From NCBI GenBank assembly GCA_030704615.1, contig CM060732.1, forward strand, positions 62,539,053 to 62,603,052: a DNA stretch of 64,000 nt, read 5' to 3'. Shown here one piece after another: positions 22,135-34,488 of this stretch (within the stretch, counting starts at the first letter, position 1; each line of letters starts with the position of its first letter). The notes under the pieces were generated by a model, which saw only the letters and a program-made list of their open reading frames with translations, did no database searches and was not told where the DNA came from. The translations under genes and the position numbers were made by a program. This stretch comes from Takakia lepidozioides (taxonomy: Eukaryota; Streptophyta; Takakiopsida; Takakiales; Takakiaceae).

Positions 22135-22396
22135 ATGAATCCGCCCTTGGACATCCGAGCACGTCTCCATGAGGGTTTGGATGAAAGCAGGGCTCCGGGT
22201 CCGGCTGTACCGCCACGGTTTGCCTGTTTTTGTGTCCTTCGGCATACTGGAGTGGGGCACATAGTTGTAGAGGACATCGTAGGTTACAGGGTCCACAGCG
22301 GCATCAACAAGACGACCGTCGTTGCGGAATTTGAACGTAGACCCTCTCTTCACAAAGCAATATGCCTCAAACACCAATGTCTGCACATCCAACAAA
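22135..22396 (-). pseudogene. Exon of a methyltransferase-like transposon protein (tentative)
   Basis: After an acceptor-like TGTGCAG at about 22397, the minus strand reads TLVFEAYCFVKRG, then DGRLVDAAVDPVTYDVLYNY, then GKPWRYSRTRSPAFIQTLME. The order 'DVLYNY ... GKPWR.S.TRSPA.IQ.LME' resembles N6/N4-type DNA methyltransferases just before their SAM-binding motif I, and predicted proteins of repeat families in green plants that I recall. The motif-I region is degraded (ATSTKTCKA) and a stop follows. No catalytic motif is visible. Family assignment is weak. Confidence 0.4.
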
Positions 22397-22768
22397 GAAG
22401 GGATCAATTCCAGGGTCTACTTAACATACACCACAATATGAAGTGAATGCAATAGATTGATAACTTACACTTTGGCCCTTTGTGCATCCAATTAATCACT
22501 CGGGATTCTCCACAAGCAAACCCTTCACACGATAAAGAGAGATATTTTAGTGTAAATATTATTTATTAGGCAACCAACAAAATTTAATTTCAGCTCACCA
22601 ATTTTAATGTTTATTTTTTGTGAATATTTGTATTTATATATATTTAAGTTTAAAATATAGAAATATTTATTTACTTAGTTTTTATTAATCCCAATTAATT
22701 TAGGCGAGTTTATATTCAACCAAGTAACATTCTTAGAAAAGCAAAACTAACTACAAGAAGAACTGCAG

Positions 22769-23000
22769 GAAGAGGATTTGAACCCCTAACTCGGGATTGA
22801 AATCTATGTTTGTAACCAATAAGTCCACAACAATCTCGTCAAAAATCTGGACTATTGAATTATTTATAGAGTTGCCACCAGGATCTGAAAATTAAAAAGA
22901 ACACAATCAAAAATGAATTACAAGATTGCGGCCAACAGGGGTTGAACCTCCGACTACAAGGTTACAAACCTAGTTACTAACCAATATGTCCATGATGATT
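22769..23000 (-). repeat. Two tRNA-like retroposon copies in tandem
   Basis: On the minus strand each copy has a tRNA-like head with a B-box-like GGTTCAA/GGGTTCAAATCC. Copy 1 covers about 22,769-22,840 and copy 2 about 22,930-23,000. Each is flanked by the same AT-rich 'gaattatttatagag' tail. They look like SINE-type copies of tRNA-derived sequence; neither folds obviously into an intact tRNA gene. Confidence 0.5.
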
Positions 23001-24995
23001 CACGACCAACACTTGGCTATCTAATTATTTATAGAGGTACAAAAGGGATCTAACTAGTCCAAAGGCATGACATTTTCTCTTATTCTTGGCTTCCTTCCAC
23101 TAACAGTCTGTCTCTGGCAGTGTCCAGCAGCTTTTCTGTAACTTAGTCTGAGTAGCAAGTCTTTCGTAGAGAAACTCCAGACTTTCCGGGTTTCAATTCA
23201 TTCACTCGATCTCACATGCCAACATTGATCTGGTCAGAGTAGCACCTTCTACCCTGGATTCTTTCTCCATCTTTTAACTTGAACATTATGCTGCAGTTTG
23301 AAATTAATTAACGGCTTGTAGGCTCAGTCATGATTGCTGCACCGATTGAACCTTATACTTATTGCCTGAGGACCACCCAACGCTAATTAGAGATTCTGGA
23401 ATAGAGTTTAAGATCCCAATTTACTTCATCAATTGGTCGACACTTCTCTCCATGAAAGACTATCTGCATATAGAGAAAATGGGCAGAGAGAGAATGGCAT
23501 TATATATAGAGATGGGTGCGTACAACATACAACTTGTTAGCACCCAGTCTTCAAGTAATCATTGAATTGCAGTGCCATGGTCCTGCCCCGTCTCACAGTG
23601 GGTTTTAGGGCCACCACTTTCAGCAACTATTCCATCAGCACAACATCGAATAGTTGCACCTTTGCCATGCAAATACTCTCTATAGCACATCCAAAATGTG
23701 ATTATGAAGAGAAAACATTCTTCCCTTTGTTCAGCTTGTCCGATTTTGGCAAGACATCCCCCATCTAGCCACAGTCTCTGAAGTTTCTGTCCAATCACCA
23801 CTATACTACACGTCGTTGTGCAATATGTACACCTTCCAAACTCACAGCATCATGAACAGAGGATCTGCAGTGATGGTCAATAGCCCTTGTGTCCTCGAAT
23901 TCGCTTCGTCATATCCACTTGTCCCACAATCGCCCTGAAAATTCTCTGAGAAAGATTCTACTTATAACACCTTCAGTTGTTGGTCTCTGATGAGAGGTGA
24001 AATGAGTTCTCTTTCAGTTTTGTCGAAGAATTCAACGCAATGCAACTCGTAGCAGCTGTTATGTTAACCAAATACTCCTCGTTTCGTAAGAGACATTTTA
24101 CGAGATCCAACAAACAGGAAGGAAAACGGATGCTCAGTAAAAACGATGCCTTTGTTGTTTGGCGAGAGAGGCAGTGCTCTCGTACGCGAGACACCTAGAA
24201 AATACGCGATGTAGAATACATGGTCGACGGATGAAAACTGCCTTAGGTAAACCCAGGGTTAAAGGGGTCAAGCAAGGAATATTCATCTGGAATATTTCTT
24301 GGGTGTCTTCAGGGTAACGAATCTTTCCCTGGGTCCAGGGAATATTTACCCAGGGCTAGCGAATCTTTCCCGGGCTTTCTAAGCCCGGGCCACTGCAACC
24401 CCGGGACAGCAGGAAAGGACGGGCAGCAGCCGAAATTTGTTCCCAATGAGTTCCCTGTATGGACTGGGGTGCAGGACGTCCAGTCCCAGGCCCAGACCTG
24501 GCTTGGTCCATGGTCTAGACCCGGGCAGCGCCCCAGGCCAGCCCAAAACTCTCATTTTTATGGCGTCCCGCAACACGGCCTTTTTGCTATTCCCTGCGAG
24601 TGTACCTATTCATGCATGAGAACCTCTGTGCCAGATGGATGAACTCGACGAGTTGCCTTGTACTCTTGGCCGGTCGGCCACGTTGCAGCTCGGGACACGT
24701 GTAGACTTTTTGAGGATCCGTTTGGTTGATGGCCTGTTATGGCCACATTTGCTTCCTCGCGCTTGCTGCCCTGCTCTGTCTGTCTGTCTGTCTGTCTCTC
24801 GCGCGCACCCATTTCTTAAATTGTAAAGCCAACTTGTCGGTATTGTTTGAACGAGTTTCTGCAGCCCTGCTGTCCAGAAACAGCTACGAGTCGAGATTCT
24901 CTATCGAACGCACCACACAGATTACTCCAACGAGCATCCTACCTTCACAAGATAGAGATTTGACTTAGGTGCTTTATTTTTCCGAGATCTTGAAG
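23001..24995. other. Intergenic, possible promoter region of the following gene
   Basis: No coding frame is recognised. At 24,260-24,410 lie repeated 'gcgaatctttccc(t/g)ggg' blocks and a hairpin CCCGGGCTT / AAGCCCGGG. A (CTGT)n tract lies at 24,777-24,797. Confidence 0.4.
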
Positions 24996-26347
24996 ATGGC
25001 GTCAGCTACTGAAAAACAGCAGACCGTGCAGGTACCACCAGCCCAAGCAAATGGGGCTCAAGACACAGTTGATCAAAACACTGGCCTGCCGTCGTCACCG
25101 GGTGGGGTAAGGAACCACAAGGCCGAGTCCCTCGGTAATGCGCACAAACAGAGGGTGGAGGCAGAAGCCAATGCCTATTTGCAGGCAGAAATTCGTAAGG
25201 CTGAAGCTCACGCCCAGACAGCACAGGTTTGCGGATTCTCGACATTTTATTGCCATACAACTGTCAAAATTGTTTTTCCCTAGTGCCAGTTCTTTTCTTT
25301 CTTACATTTATATACGTGCATCCTCTCGTAATTGATCAACCTTACATGACTACGTATGATCTGAGGCGTATTGTCACAAAGCCCAGGGCAATGTTGTGCA
25401 TCTCTCTTCAAATAGTTTGACATACATGGATGGACGCGCCCACCCACTGGCTTAACAGCTGCAAAGCTACGACTTCGGTTGTGGCAAAGCGAAGGGTTCC
25501 CTGTACCTTGCTCTTGTCAGTTTGGAGCGCAAACTTTTGAAGTGCAATATTGGTACGAGCCAATACAAAGATATGAGCATGGGTTTTTGTTGTGATGCAG
25601 TCAAAGGTAGAGCAGAAGCGAATGAAGGAAGAGGCAAAAGCCATTGAAGGGAAAAAACGCGAGGAGCAGCGCGCTTTGCAAACCGTGCACAATGCTGAGG
25701 TTCTTTTTCTTCACTGGCCCCTCCTTTCTCTCTGGGCCTGGTGTGGAGGTCAAATTTGTATTTCTGTTTTGTACTGTCACCGACTACAATCCGTCACACA
25801 ACTACAACATTTGCTACCCTTGTCCCATATGTAAGCTCTTTGGGCTTTACGTGGAAGCTGTGAAGTTCCTCTCTCACATTTCTTTCTGCACTTTTGTAAT
25901 ACACTTCAATTCACTTGGCAATTGACCTCGAGTTTTAAACTGGATGAGTCAGTTAAAGGCCGACAAGATAATGACCAAAGCAAAGGAGGAGGCGGCAGCA
26001 ATAAAGTCACTCGCTAACGAGGAAGCTGAGAAGGCCATAGCTGATTCCCTCACCCAGGCTGAGCGGGTACGACTTCCTCGCTCTACAAATTCTTAGGGAC
26101 AAGTTTCACGTGTTAATTCTAAGTTTCTCTAGAGCGTTGGAAAACCAGGTACGGTTGTTTTCTAAGAATTCGTTTGTGGTCTGAAATTTGATTTATGAAG
26201 GAAAGGGCGGCTATCGAGGAGAGGACGAAGGTTGAGACAGAGGAGATTGTGGATAGAGTGCAACACATGAAAGCCTCAGGGGACTTTCCCATCGCCCAAC
26301 ATAAGGGCGTGATGCGCCGAATGAAAGACAGCATCACCGGCCACTAA
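24996..26347 (+). CDS. Four-exon gene for a 196-residue charged helical protein
   Basis: Exons 24996-25226, 25601-25699, 25953-26066 and 26201-26347 (stop TAA) join in phase 0 at every junction with GT-AG borders, giving 77+33+38+48 residues. The first ~50 residues are polar and disordered. The rest is rich in Ala, Glu, Lys and Gln with no Pro or Gly breaks (AYLQAEIRKAEAHAQ, KRMKEEAKAIEGKKREEQRA, KAKEEAAAIKSLANEEAEKA), predicting a long amphipathic helix or coiled coil. The C terminus HKGVMRRMKDSITGH resembles a degenerate dehydrin K-segment (KKGxMDKIKEKLPG). Dehydrins and other LEA proteins protect membranes in drying plants, but the remainder is not dehydrin-like, so a stress role is only a guess. 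I do not recognise the family. Uniform exon phases and clean splice sites make the gene model itself solid. Confidence 0.8.
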
Positions 26348-29300
26348 GGCGTCACTGAGGGAGGTCCTCCAATAACAGACCTTCATAGGAAATCGTGAAA
26401 TTCTGTGTTTCTACAGCTCCTGAAAGAAATTTTACAAGTGCTGTTGAGTACTGTGATGTGCAAGGTGGTTCTCTTTGATTGCCCATTATCGACCTCTCCT
26501 TCCAGTATAGCAAGGAGGTTTGATAAGTTTCCTGCCTTTGATGCTCTTTCACACTTTAGAAGATTTGAGTTTAGCTGCCTACATTGTGGAATATTCACCT
26601 AAAGTACAATGATCTACATGATCTACATGGTTCCATGTAAAGATCTCATGGTCTGTGTCCACTTCTGAGATTGCTTATAGATGTTAGGTTTGTGGGTTCT
26701 CCCCTGACTTCAGATATTTGAAGACACTGGTGTCCCGGATGAACCTACCAAGAGTATATTAGATGTACAACTTGCCCCAGCAAGCTTTCTTCCTAGAGAC
26801 TACTTAGGAAAACCAATGTACGAAGGAGAACTTGTATATAAATAGTTGATGTACAATTTTCAGACAGCAGATGTGACAATTCTGGACAACCAAGATTCCT
26901 AGCCTTCAACTTGACAAATTAAAGAATCTGTGACTCAGTTGCTATTAAAGAAGAAAAATTGGTACAGAGCGGTCCATCAGCTGCTAGGATTGGACAATGG
27001 AACTGCATGCTATGCTTGTGAGTAGAGTTCATAATATTAACGATCCTGCAGAGACTCGATTCGCAAACGAAAAATTACTATGGGCTGCAAGTGTTCTATC
27101 CTCTATTGAGCGAGCCCCTCGGGGAGGAGAGTGAGCGAGAGAGAAGATTCAATGAACTGTGCAATCTTATTATTACATGTAACACTAAGTGGTTGAAGAA
27201 AGGTAGTAAAAGCAGGTGATCATATGTGTACATAATAGCTCTTGTGGATTGGGTCTACTAGCCCTGTCCCATTTATCTCTCACATCGAACTGAGTATCAG
27301 CCATGGCAATGACCGTGATACAGCTCACACCTGGCACATGGCTTATGGCCACCAGGCTACGAGTCCTTGCATCTCGAAGGGCGAATTAAACAGAGAAAAA
27401 TAGTGTACACACTTCTCTCAGATTATACACTCCAATTCTGCAAAGGCGTCTTTACCGTGAGCTTCCCTGGAGATTCACACTTCAACTCAACTTCGTTATC
27501 GACTGCCAAATCCACAGAGAAAAGAGCGGCTAGAAATCTTGGAAATCCTCTTGAAAAATTTCCTCGACAGCTTCTAGGAAGAAAGTAGGCGAAGATCACA
27601 CAACGAAGGAGAGACTCGAGTTCTCGGAGGGAGAAGAAACCAAATAGTCTATTTTCGGAATAGACTATTGTTGTCCGGACCGTATCATCCACGTGGATAA
27701 GCCATGTGGCGCCAGACAGATGGATGATATTTCTCCACTGTATTATTAAAAGGACACGTTACCGTAGTAAAATATTAAAAACGTCCCAAAACATGCCCTC
27801 TTTTCATTCGCCGATGCGAATGGATGAATGTACATTCATATGGATGAAGCGAGGGTTTCTGCTAGTTCAGACTTGTTTCCACTTTTAACTACTAAAAAAT
27901 TGAAAAGAAACGACAGGTTCACGCGAGTCAGAGGAGAGTAGATGCGAAAGGAGATTTGAGCTCCAGACGTGCGGAAATAGGTAACCAGGGTTAAAGGAAG
28001 GTCGTCTCTCCGGCAGGATGAGTGCGGGAGAGAGTCAGTCGCCAGAGGGACCTCGTCATCGCCATTACGTTGCTCAGCTGCGCGCGGGCCATCGCCTCCC
28101 TTGCTCGTTTCTGATTCCCCTGCCGAAATTCCGTAGGTCGTCATTGTGGTCTTTAAGTAGGAGGTTTTTGGAAGTTTTTCCTCTTTGCTGTGCTGCCGAA
28201 GGTGGCGTGTTTTCTCTTGACGAATTCCATCCTCGGTTTGTGCTCGTGAATCGGGATCGCCTTCCACACACGTGTATAAGGTCGGTGGTAGGGATCCGCT
28301 GGTTGATGAACTCGATTGGAGCATGTCGGTGTGTGGTCGTTGAGTCTGAAGGAGCTTCAAGGAGACCGCCATCCCTGTGCTATTAGGGCAAGGGTTAAGG
28401 AGTTTTTGAAGCAGTGGTTTTAACCACTGTGGTGGCAGTTATCTGTTCTAAGCAGACCTAGTCTCAAGAGGAATCCATTGGAATTTATGTTTTGACCTAA
28501 ATGCAGTGGTCCGTAGTTGTCTGTTTCTGATCTGAAATCACAGCGATCAAGTAGCCATTATTCTGTACAGGGGGTCGATGGTCGATGCGAATCCAGAGTT
28601 TAGTGGTCGTTTGGAGTGAATTTGTTGGAAGAGTGCGAAGCCTGTACAGAGTCGGCATCTTGTGGTAAATTATTGACGGGAGTTTCAGCAGGAAGTCACT
28701 CATACGCTGTGGCTTCAAAGAGGGGCTTGTGGACGTGCTTGTCAAGGTAGTGTGCTTTGGCTACAGCCCGTTGCAGTCTTCGGCAATTGAATTATCTGTA
28801 CGGTTCTACCCAATTGTATATTTCCCAAGTTCTCTTTTCTTTTTGTAAACCTAATTTACTGTGCGGATTGCGATTACCCTGAGGTTTGTGGTAGCTCAGT
28901 TTTAAGGTTGGATAGTAAGTCAGATGGCTGGACTCGGCTAGTTAATTCTGGTCGATGGGTCTGGCGATGTATCAGGGGAGCACAATTCCGTCTTTGTGAC
29001 TTTCAGGTTCATTTGTCATTGGGCTTGTCGATGACAAGTGCTGGTTGCAGAATCCAGGAATTTGTACGTGTGTGTGTGTGTGTGTGTGTGTTGCTCTCTC
29101 TCTTGAATGAGAAAAACATACTTTGATGATGCACTCATTAGACTAGTTTGTGGCTTGACAGATGTAAGTGAAAGAATAGTGTAGTTGTACGTTTAGTTGC
29201 TCAATTCTAGATATAAACTGAAAGATAACAACATCAAACAGATTGCAGTGGGTAAGTCTACTATGCAGTAGCCTTCTTTTCATATTCTCTGCCGAGAGGA

Positions 29301-29764
29301 AAAGCGGATCATGCCAGGGTATCTCCCTAGACAGAATGTGGCTAAGAAATCTCCCCTTAACAACTGTTGGGGTTTGCTGTAAGGTTAGTGTCAAACATTC
29401 GGCCTGCAGGCACGGCTTAGCTCTAGCTACAAGAAACAGACAGGGATTACTTCTCCGCCTGCACATCCCATTTCTGTCAAGTTAGACAGCGGCCTACTAG
29501 CTGAAACTGGTGTAAACTATGATTGGGATGGAGATATGGCCATCACCTTTGCCTGCAGAAAGGCAGTAAGGGGAAACAAAGGAGCAGCACAATGGATGCT
29601 GAAAAATCATTAATGGAGGGGCTGTCTTTTTAATGGCTTATCTTCCAGATAGACAGAGGTTTATTGAGTTGGTGCATTTTTGTTTTCACTATGCCTCCAA
29701 GTTCTGTTTCCACATGCTCAGTCAAGTTTTACTTCTTCATCAGGTGACCTGTAGAGCGCGGGAG
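26348..29764. other. Intergenic and probable 5' leader of the WD40 gene
   Basis: A perfect short hairpin AATAGTCTA / TAGACTATT lies near 27,643-27,670. A GT microsatellite lies at 29,067-29,092. Moderately long frames at 27,836-28,386 overlap on both strands and show no family likeness. Transcription of the WD40 gene may start near 28.0 kb with introns in the leader, since the first coding exon opens right after an acceptor-like TTCATCAG. Confidence 0.35.
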
Positions 29765-32700
29765 ATGGCACAGCTGCATCCAGATGACATTGAATACATG
29801 GCTGATGAGTTCATGGTGGAGTTTGAGGATGATGGTGAGGAGCTGCTGCAGGCTGCCCATGAGAGAGTTTCCATCGACACAGACTCTGACGATGACAGCG
29901 ATGTGGTGAGCAGAAGTTTTGTGTTTGATTTCTCCTACTCTGACTGAGGGTTTGGCTGTTACCCAAGAGCTTAATTACAGAAGGTGTGTTGAAAGGGAAG
30001 GGATGCTCTCTCATCGAATCGATGGTGCTTGAAAAAACAGTTCTGAATGTATTTCCCTACTCGCTTACTTAAGCTCGAGTATGTTAACCAGTGAAGAGAC
30101 CATGAGTGGTTGTTGAGAGTGAATAACACATCAACAGATTCAGAGTTGTTTCGGCAACTCACAGCAACTTGGAAGCAGCCTGGGACACAAGATTTTCATG
30201 TCTTGGAGATGTATGCATCCAGAAAACTTGGATTGATTGTGTTATTGTATGCCTGCACTGTGTTTCTGCAACAAATCCATTACTGACAGCCAATATAGAG
30301 GATGCAAGTGGTCTTTTGGGGGGTGCGCCCTGCGGGTATACCTTAGTCAATGTCGGGATAGTCCTATGCAACATCTAAGTATGAGTGAAAGAGAAAGAAT
30401 GAAAGAAGCCATGCTTTGGATAGTTAGGTTTCATCTGGCAGATGAGTGATGAAGGCACCTTTCAGGCACCTCTCCATTAATCTTGGACAAATGCTAAGTC
30501 TAGATAAATATTGCAGGGTTAGAAATGCTCCTGCTCTCCCTCTTTCAATGCCAGTTTTCTGGGATGCATAAACTTCTCGAGGATGATTATAAATCTTCCT
30601 ATCGTGCATTCTTCTGTCAGATTCTGCGAATGCCTAAGTCTTGTGAGTTAGCTATGCTGTTCTCTCAGTGGGTTCATGATCATGCGGCCTTTGTTTGGGC
30701 CAAGTCTGGATAACAAAGGTAATGTGTCAGCACAGTCTGCCCAACAAATTCCTGCAGCAAAGAAGTTTGCTTATATGTGTTGCTCCTGCTTCTTTGTCCT
30801 CCTTAGCAAGGTCAGTTACCTTGTTTGTGTTGTTACATGTCTTCTGGCAATCGAGGGACCAAATAGGAGATTTCCGTTATGAGCCTAATTGTGTGTTGTT
30901 GATCTGCAGAGGTACAAATCAATTCAATGGAAAATTAATTGTGCCATTGAAATGTGTAGATGAGTAAGGTTTCAGATGACACAACAGCTGCGCAAGCTCG
31001 GCAAGGGAAGGACATTCAGGGTATTCCATGGGATCGGCTGCAATTCACAAGGGAGAAATACCGGGAGACCCGGCTGCAGCAGTACAAAAACTATGAAAAC
31101 CTTCCCCAGTCTCACGACGAGCTAGAAAAGGTGTCAAATCCGTACTCGAGGGCTTTGCAAACTGAGGGAAAGATTTCTGCAGCATAGTATTTCTTTGTGT
31201 GCCTGCATTGTGCCTGCAGGTCATAACTGGATCACCCCAGTAAACAGCACTTTGAGAAGATTCATATGTCTTACTGAATGTCCCAGACTACCCACAATGG
31301 TTGACCCGGCTTTGCCTTCTAGTGTGGTACAATGTTATACATTACTTGGAAGGCCTAATTGCATGTATGAACAAAATTTTTAGTAGTTAAGCATGATCTT
31401 TGTATGGAACTTTTTTGGGACAACTATGATACGACTCGCGGGTTGAAGTTGTGTGGCATTATAAATATTTGTCTGCTTGGTAATTGCAAGTTTTAGCATT
31501 GGGAATCACATTATGCAGGCTCATGAGGTTCATGTTTGAGTTCACTTCTTTACCAGTGTTATTCCCTTGGTTTGTTTTGATTTGTTGACAGGAGTGCAAG
31601 CAGGTTAAGAAAGGAGGGAATTTCTTCCATTTCCGATACAACACTAAATCAGTGAAATCCACTATTGTCCATTTTCAGGTCAGTATATGGCAGACTGTAT
31701 GACTTTGATGCGTTGCTGCCCCCTCTTCTTCTCATTCTCTCTTTGATTTGTTGTATAGTTCAAGGAGTACTTTTTAAGTGAATTTAGTTTTGGTAGGCCA
31801 TCAGTTTTTCCGCCTCTTGAGCCCAAGATTACATGTAGATTGACAAGGAAGAAGGAAGACTCTTGCCGAAGCAAGCGTGTCACTTCACCTCAACGGGCCA
31901 CTGCCTTTGGTTTGGAATGTGGACACCTTCTGTAAACGTGGAAACACGGTTACCCAACCCTCTCCCAAGGACTCTAAAGTTCCCAGGTACCCACACATTA
32001 AGTAGCCGGTTGACCCAGGTACCCCCCTTTTATGGCTGGGTTGGCCATAATGGCTAATATCCAACATACACCTATGTGGCTTTGAACCCACGACCACTTG
32101 CAAGGTGACCTTGTGCCCTGACCACTGGGCCATCTGTTGGATGCTTGATTGACAAGGAACAATATCATGCTGAGCACAGATTTTGTTGTTGGGGCTGAAC
32201 AGCTGAGGAACCTAGTGTGGGCGACATCAAAGCACGATGTGTATCTCATGAACACTTACACCGTCATGCACTGGTCACCCATGACCCGCAAGGGCACTGA
32301 TGTACTTAATGTTGCTGGACCTGTTGTTCCTGGCTCTCAGGTACGTCACACAACAGCTTTCTTGCTTCCCAGTTCTGGTCAAATTGTTTATGGCTTCACC
32401 AGAGGAAACTCTACTCATTCGGTGTTTCACATACCCTTCAGGGCATGGTCCCTGCTGGATTCTAGCTCTCTGGAGTTGGTTGCGGGCTTAAGCAGGGTAT
32501 GAAACTCAGTCAGGATGTGCTTAGTGTTACAGCTGATGACAATGGATGGATGCTAACAAAGGGCTGCCATATTAGAAATCACAGCATAGTTTCCAGCACT
32601 GTTACTGTGGTCCTCTACTTTATGGATGATGTGACGCATATCACTTGCACTGTCACCTTTGTGGCACATATGTGAAACTTGTGGCTGCCATCATTAAAGG

Positions 32701-34488
32701 GACCATTAACAGAGAGTGAATGAACTGATTTTGTTAAACTTAAATACTAGTAAGACGAAATTTTGCGTAGTTGTACATAATATTAGGATCATTCATTCAA
32801 GCACACAGAAAAGCTGTCACCTTGACACTAGTTCATGTGGTGGACAGGTGCAAAGAAATCCGGGAACATCTCAGCAAGGGCTTGGGCGTGTCCAGATCAG
32901 TACTATGTGTGTGAAACGCAACCTTCTTGTTGCTGGCGGCTTTCAAGGCGAGATGATTTGCAAGGTAGAACCAGATGTGAGCTTGTCACATAGTAAGGGG
33001 TGGTTTTGATTGAGGGACCTGATCACATGTGTCAATTGCAATTCTCTTTTAGAATCATAAGTTATTGTGTAAAGTTCTGAAGTTGCACGTGTTGTTTCTT
33101 TCTCTGGGAGAAGAATTTGGACCGTCCAGGAGTATCCTACTGCGCAAAGATAACACATGATGACAATGCTATCACAAACGCTATCGACATTTATGACAGT
33201 GCCAGGTTCTCTTCTTGACATACTATTCCTTACAGACCATGTTTTGTTCATTCAAGAGTGCAGAGGTCTGTCTTGTTGTGAATTCAAACAACTTGAATAA
33301 TTTTGCTTTCATAATCCCTTTTGGTTCTTGTTCATGGCAGTGGAGCGGTGCGTTTGATGAGCTCCAATAACGATTCAGTGGTCCGGGTATTTGACTGTAA
33401 TAACTTTGCTGTTCTGGGCCGCTTCTATTTCCCATGGGCTGTAAATGTATGGTTTACTCTACCCCTCTTGTTTGTATACTGCAGAACTCTCTAGATACTT
33501 CTTTTTTATTGTATTAGTGACCCTTGGTGCTGGACGTACGTAATTCTACATGGCTGTGAAGTTGGGGAAGCCTTCTACTTAGGTTTGGCCAAGCCAGAGC
33601 CGCTCAGTTCCAGCAAGTGGTGAATAAGAGTAGGCCGACAATTGAGGATAGTATATGTAGAAATGAGTAGCTGTTTGGCTAAAGTAAAAATCCTTCTATA
33701 ATGACTAGTCGCATCCATGCACCTTACTTAGGCGGATGCAAATTGTGTAGTCATATTGGCACTGCTTACAGAAACAGTGACACTCTCAGACTCCAGATCT
33801 CTCTTGTTATCTTTTTGCACTTATCTGCTTGGTGAAGTGCTCCTCAATCTGTACCCGTGTGTTCTTGCAGCATACATCTGTGAGTCCTGATAACAGAACA
33901 GTGATAGTGGTGGGAGACAATGCGGATGGGCTTCTGGCAGACAGTCAGAATGGCAAGGTATGTGTCTCACATTTACTGCATTTGTTACAAGTATGTCTGT
34001 TGAAGGTTTAAGCAGTATAACTTTCCTCTCTTTGAAGGACCTCTGATGCACATGGTTCTGGTGGTCACTTGCAGGTCATTGCAACTTTGAAGGGCCATTT
34101 GGACTACTCCTTTGCATCAGCATGGCATCCTGATGGTCGAATTTTTGCGACAGGAAACCAGGATACAACTTGCCGCCTCTGGGACACTCGGTACTTGGGG
34201 TCGTCACTGGCAGTTCTAAAAGGGCGGATTGGTGCAATTCGCTCAATACGATTTAGCTCTGATGGGCGTTTCATGGCAATGGCTGAGCCTGCAGATTTCG
34301 TTCATGTTTTTGACACCAAGCAGGACTATGCCCAATGTCAGGAGATCGATCTTTTTGGGGAAGTAGCTGGCATTTCCTTCAGCCCCGATACGGAGGCTCT
34401 TTTTGTTGGTGTAGCAGACCGCACATATGGCAGCTTGCTTGAGTTTAGCCGCAGTCATGCCAACTTCTATCTGTATTCCCTGCTGTAG
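29765..34488 (+). CDS. WD40-repeat protein, plant 'C2A9.03-like' family
   Basis: Nine coding exons with GT-AG borders and matching phases: 29765-29905, 30960-31130, 31592-31678, 32203-32340, 32848-32964, 33114-33205, 33341-33446, 33871-33957 and 34075-34488, giving 450 residues, the usual family length. The acidic N terminus (DDIEYMADEFM, DTDSDDDSDV), then QARQGKDIQGIPWDRL, REKYRETRLQQYKNYENLPQ, LRNLVWATSKHDVYLM, NLLVAGGFQGEMICK, and the WD repeats GHLDYSFASAWHPDGRIFAT plus GAIRSIRFSSDGRFMAMAEP, match remembered Arabidopsis proteins (At1g78070/At1g36070 type) along the whole length. The family forms a beta-propeller scaffold; its partner and cellular role are not established to my knowledge. 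The gene looks intact. A SINE sits in the intron before exon 4. Confidence 0.93.
31900..32136 (-). mobile_element. tRNA-derived SINE in a WD40-gene intron
   Basis: On the minus strand an A-box-like TGGCCCAGTGG (about 32,123-32,133) and a B-box GGGTTCAAAGCC (about 32,079-32,090) have the spacing of a tRNA pol III promoter. A non-tRNA body follows down to about 31,900. It lies antisense in the 524-bp intron upstream of the exon at 32203. No tail or target duplication was identified. Confidence 0.65.

Noticed and set aside
27836-28386. Overlapping frames of 122 and 178 codons on opposite strands
   Set aside because: Neither shows a domain, signal or codon pattern; the region is more likely the WD40 gene's leader and promoter.
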